Source: Bryobacteraceae bacterium
GTDB lineage: Bacteria > Acidobacteriota > Terriglobia > Bryobacterales > Bryobacteraceae
Direction: 5' to 3'
Length of the DNA: 6,784 nucleotides
NCBI GenBank assembly: GCA_030044325.1
Contig: JASHWA010000252.1
Span: forward strand, 1 to 6,784
Below the pieces are notes generated by a model, which ran no database searches, had not been told where the DNA came from, and was given only the letters and a program-made list of their open reading frames with translations. How positions within the stretch are numbered: the first letter of the stretch is position 1; every line of letters begins with the position of its first letter. Position numbers and translations under genes: made by a program. This document shows positions 5,631 through 6,784 of the stretch, one piece after another.

Positions 5631-6784
5631 ATGGAACGGTGGGCCGGACCGTTGCCGGGCGCGAAACACGCGCGGGCGATCAGTGTCATGGCGTTGATCG
5701 CGGGGGCGATTATGTGCGCGCTTTCGATCTATTACGGCTGGCGCGGGGAAACGTTCCTGGGACGGCCGCTGGGCGGCGATTTTGTTCAGTTTTATGCCGC
5801 GGGGAAAATTTTGAACACCGGCGACGCGGCGAAAATCTACGAGATTTCGAGCATCGTTCGAGTGGAGCACGAAAGTTTGCCGTCGATGAGCCCGACGCAG
5901 ATGCTACTGTTTGGAAACGCGCCGTACATCGCCGCGCTGTTCCGCCCGTTCGCGCTCCTGCCGTACGCGTGGGCGTACTGCGCGTGGCTGGTGGTTTCGC
6001 TCGCGCTGTATTCGATCTCATTGAAGATCCTGTTTCGCGCGTGGACTCCGTTTTTGCTCGCGCTTTCCTCGCCGATGTTTTTGCTCGAAACCTGGATCGG
6101 CGGGCAGATTTCGGTGATCGCATTTTTGGGGGTTGCGCTGTTCGTTCGTAATTTCCGGCGCGGACGATTTGTTGTTGCGGGATTATCGCTGGCGATCGCG
6201 GCGTATAAACCATCGCTCATCGCGATTCCTGCGCTGATGCTGATGGTGGGGGCATGCTGGCGCGCGGTGGCGGGGATCGCGGCGGGATCCGCGGTTGCGG
6301 CGATCGCGTCGCTTGCGACCGTGGGGTTCGAGGGATGCCGCGAGTGGCTCGCCACGCTGCGGGTTTTCGGTCTTCTGGCTACGGGCACGGAAGCCTCGAT
6401 CCGGCGGGTCAAATATGTGGATCTGAATTCGTTTTTCTCGATTCTACTCGGCGCGGGACCGCTGGCAAAGGTGTGCGCCGCAATCGCCATCGGCGCGCTG
6501 CTATGGTGGCTTGCGCGGGCATGGTGGAAGTCGCGCGGGGAAGATCGCGAGACGCTGGACACGTTGATGGGCGCAACGCTGGCGATCATGCTGGCCGCAA
6601 ATTTCTACGTCCCGGTGTACGACACGATCATCTTAGCTGGCGCGGCGGCGATCCTGCCGGAGCGATGGAGCGGAGATAAGACATTTCGTGCGTGGGTTAT
6701 TTTGCTGTATCTGGGTCCGTCTCTGACGCAGTCCTTCGCCGAATTCGCGCGGGTTCAGCTTTTCACACCGATGCTTGCGGGATT
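5631..6784 (+). CDS. GT87/DUF2029-family membrane glycosyltransferase, C-terminus beyond window
   Basis: The frame is open for 384 codons and leaves the window without a stop. The product is a polytopic membrane protein with a first TM at about 16-35 and further hydrophobic segments near 99-135, 140-172, 180-232 and beyond. It has the marks of the GT87 (DUF2029) GT-C family: GGDFVQFYAAGKIL (48-61) with D50 at the place of the proposed catalytic Asp of mycobacterial PimE, ALFRPFALLPYAWAY (102-116), GGQISVI (157-163) and AYKPSL (191-196). Characterised members transfer mannose or arabinose from a polyprenyl-phosphate donor on the outer side of the cytoplasmic membrane; the sugar and acceptor here are unknown. 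ATG at 5631 was chosen, but GTG at 5613 is an in-frame alternative adding six residues; an in-frame TAA at 5577 bounds the frame, and neither start has a good ribosome site. It is divergent from the peptidase, with no functional link visible. Confidence 0.85.
   Translation, partial: MERWAGPLPGAKHARAISVMALIAGAIMCALSIYYGWRGETFLGRPLGGDFVQFYAAGKILNTGDAAKIYEISSIVRVEHESLPSMSPTQMLLFGNAPYIAALFRPFALLPYAWAYCAWLVVSLALYSISLKILFRAWTPFLLALSSPMFLLETWIGGQISVIAFLGVALFVRNFRRGRFVVAGLSLAIAAYKPSLIAIPALMLMVGACWRAVAGIAAGSAVAAIASLATVGFEGCREWLATLRVFGLLATGTEASIRRVKYVDLNSFFSILLGAGPLAKVCAAIAIGALLWWLARAWWKSRGEDRETLDTLMGATLAIMLAANFYVPVYDTIILAGAAAILPERWSGDKTFRAWVILLYLGPSLTQSFAEFARVQLFTPMLAG

Noticed and set aside
5588..6151. 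A 187-codon plus-strand frame overlapping the glycosyltransferase
   Set aside because: The frame starting at 5631 has clear membrane segments and GT87 motifs through to the window end; this one gives an Arg/Ala/Val-rich product with no features. The minus frames at 5710-6213 and 5837-6589 fail for the same reason.
1..6784. CRISPR array, tRNA/rRNA, toxin-antitoxin, phage or defence genes
   Set aside because: No regularly spaced repeats, RNA-gene signatures, or matching proteins were seen on either strand; the three genes belong to familiar housekeeping or accessory families.

Overview
This window is GC-rich bacterial chromosome with ordinary gene density. It holds three protein genes: two complete genes on the minus strand and one plus-strand gene that runs off the right edge. 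The gene mix is an MdtB/MdtC-type RND pump, a secreted S9 peptidase with a WSPD-repeat propeller, and a GT87/DUF2029 membrane glycosyltransferase. With the GC-rich codon use and short GC-rich hairpin repeats between genes, this fits a soil-type Acidobacteriota (Solibacter/Bryobacter-like) genome. That placement is inference from gene content; no marker gene is present.

Layout, left to right. Bases 1-192 have no convincing gene but carry a GC-rich hairpin (about 32-51) followed by a T-rich stretch. Bases 193-330 form a MITE-like element: near-perfect terminal inverted repeats, a 130-bp body and CTAG at both ends. Its right-hand CTAG contains the stop codon of the next gene. Bases 327-3446 (minus) encode the RND inner-membrane efflux permease (1039 aa, with an unusual nine-glycine tract). 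A 155-bp gap (3447-3601) carries a second copy of the hairpin repeat and a small palindrome. Bases 3602-5524 (minus, GTG start) encode the S9 serine peptidase with a signal peptide. A 106-bp divergent intergenic region (5525-5630) carries a third, shortened repeat copy. From 5631 to the end (plus) lies the GT87-like glycosyltransferase, truncated by the window edge.

The three genes do not form an obvious pathway. The peptidase and the pump are co-directional, but the 155-bp gap leaves co-transcription uncertain. The pump has no periplasmic adaptor or outer-membrane partner gene beside it in this window. The glycosyltransferase is transcribed divergently. I see no CRISPR array, tRNA, rRNA, defence system or clearly new multi-gene system. 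The most notable non-coding observations are the MITE-like insertion at the pump stop codon and the three similarly oriented copies of one intergenic repeat.
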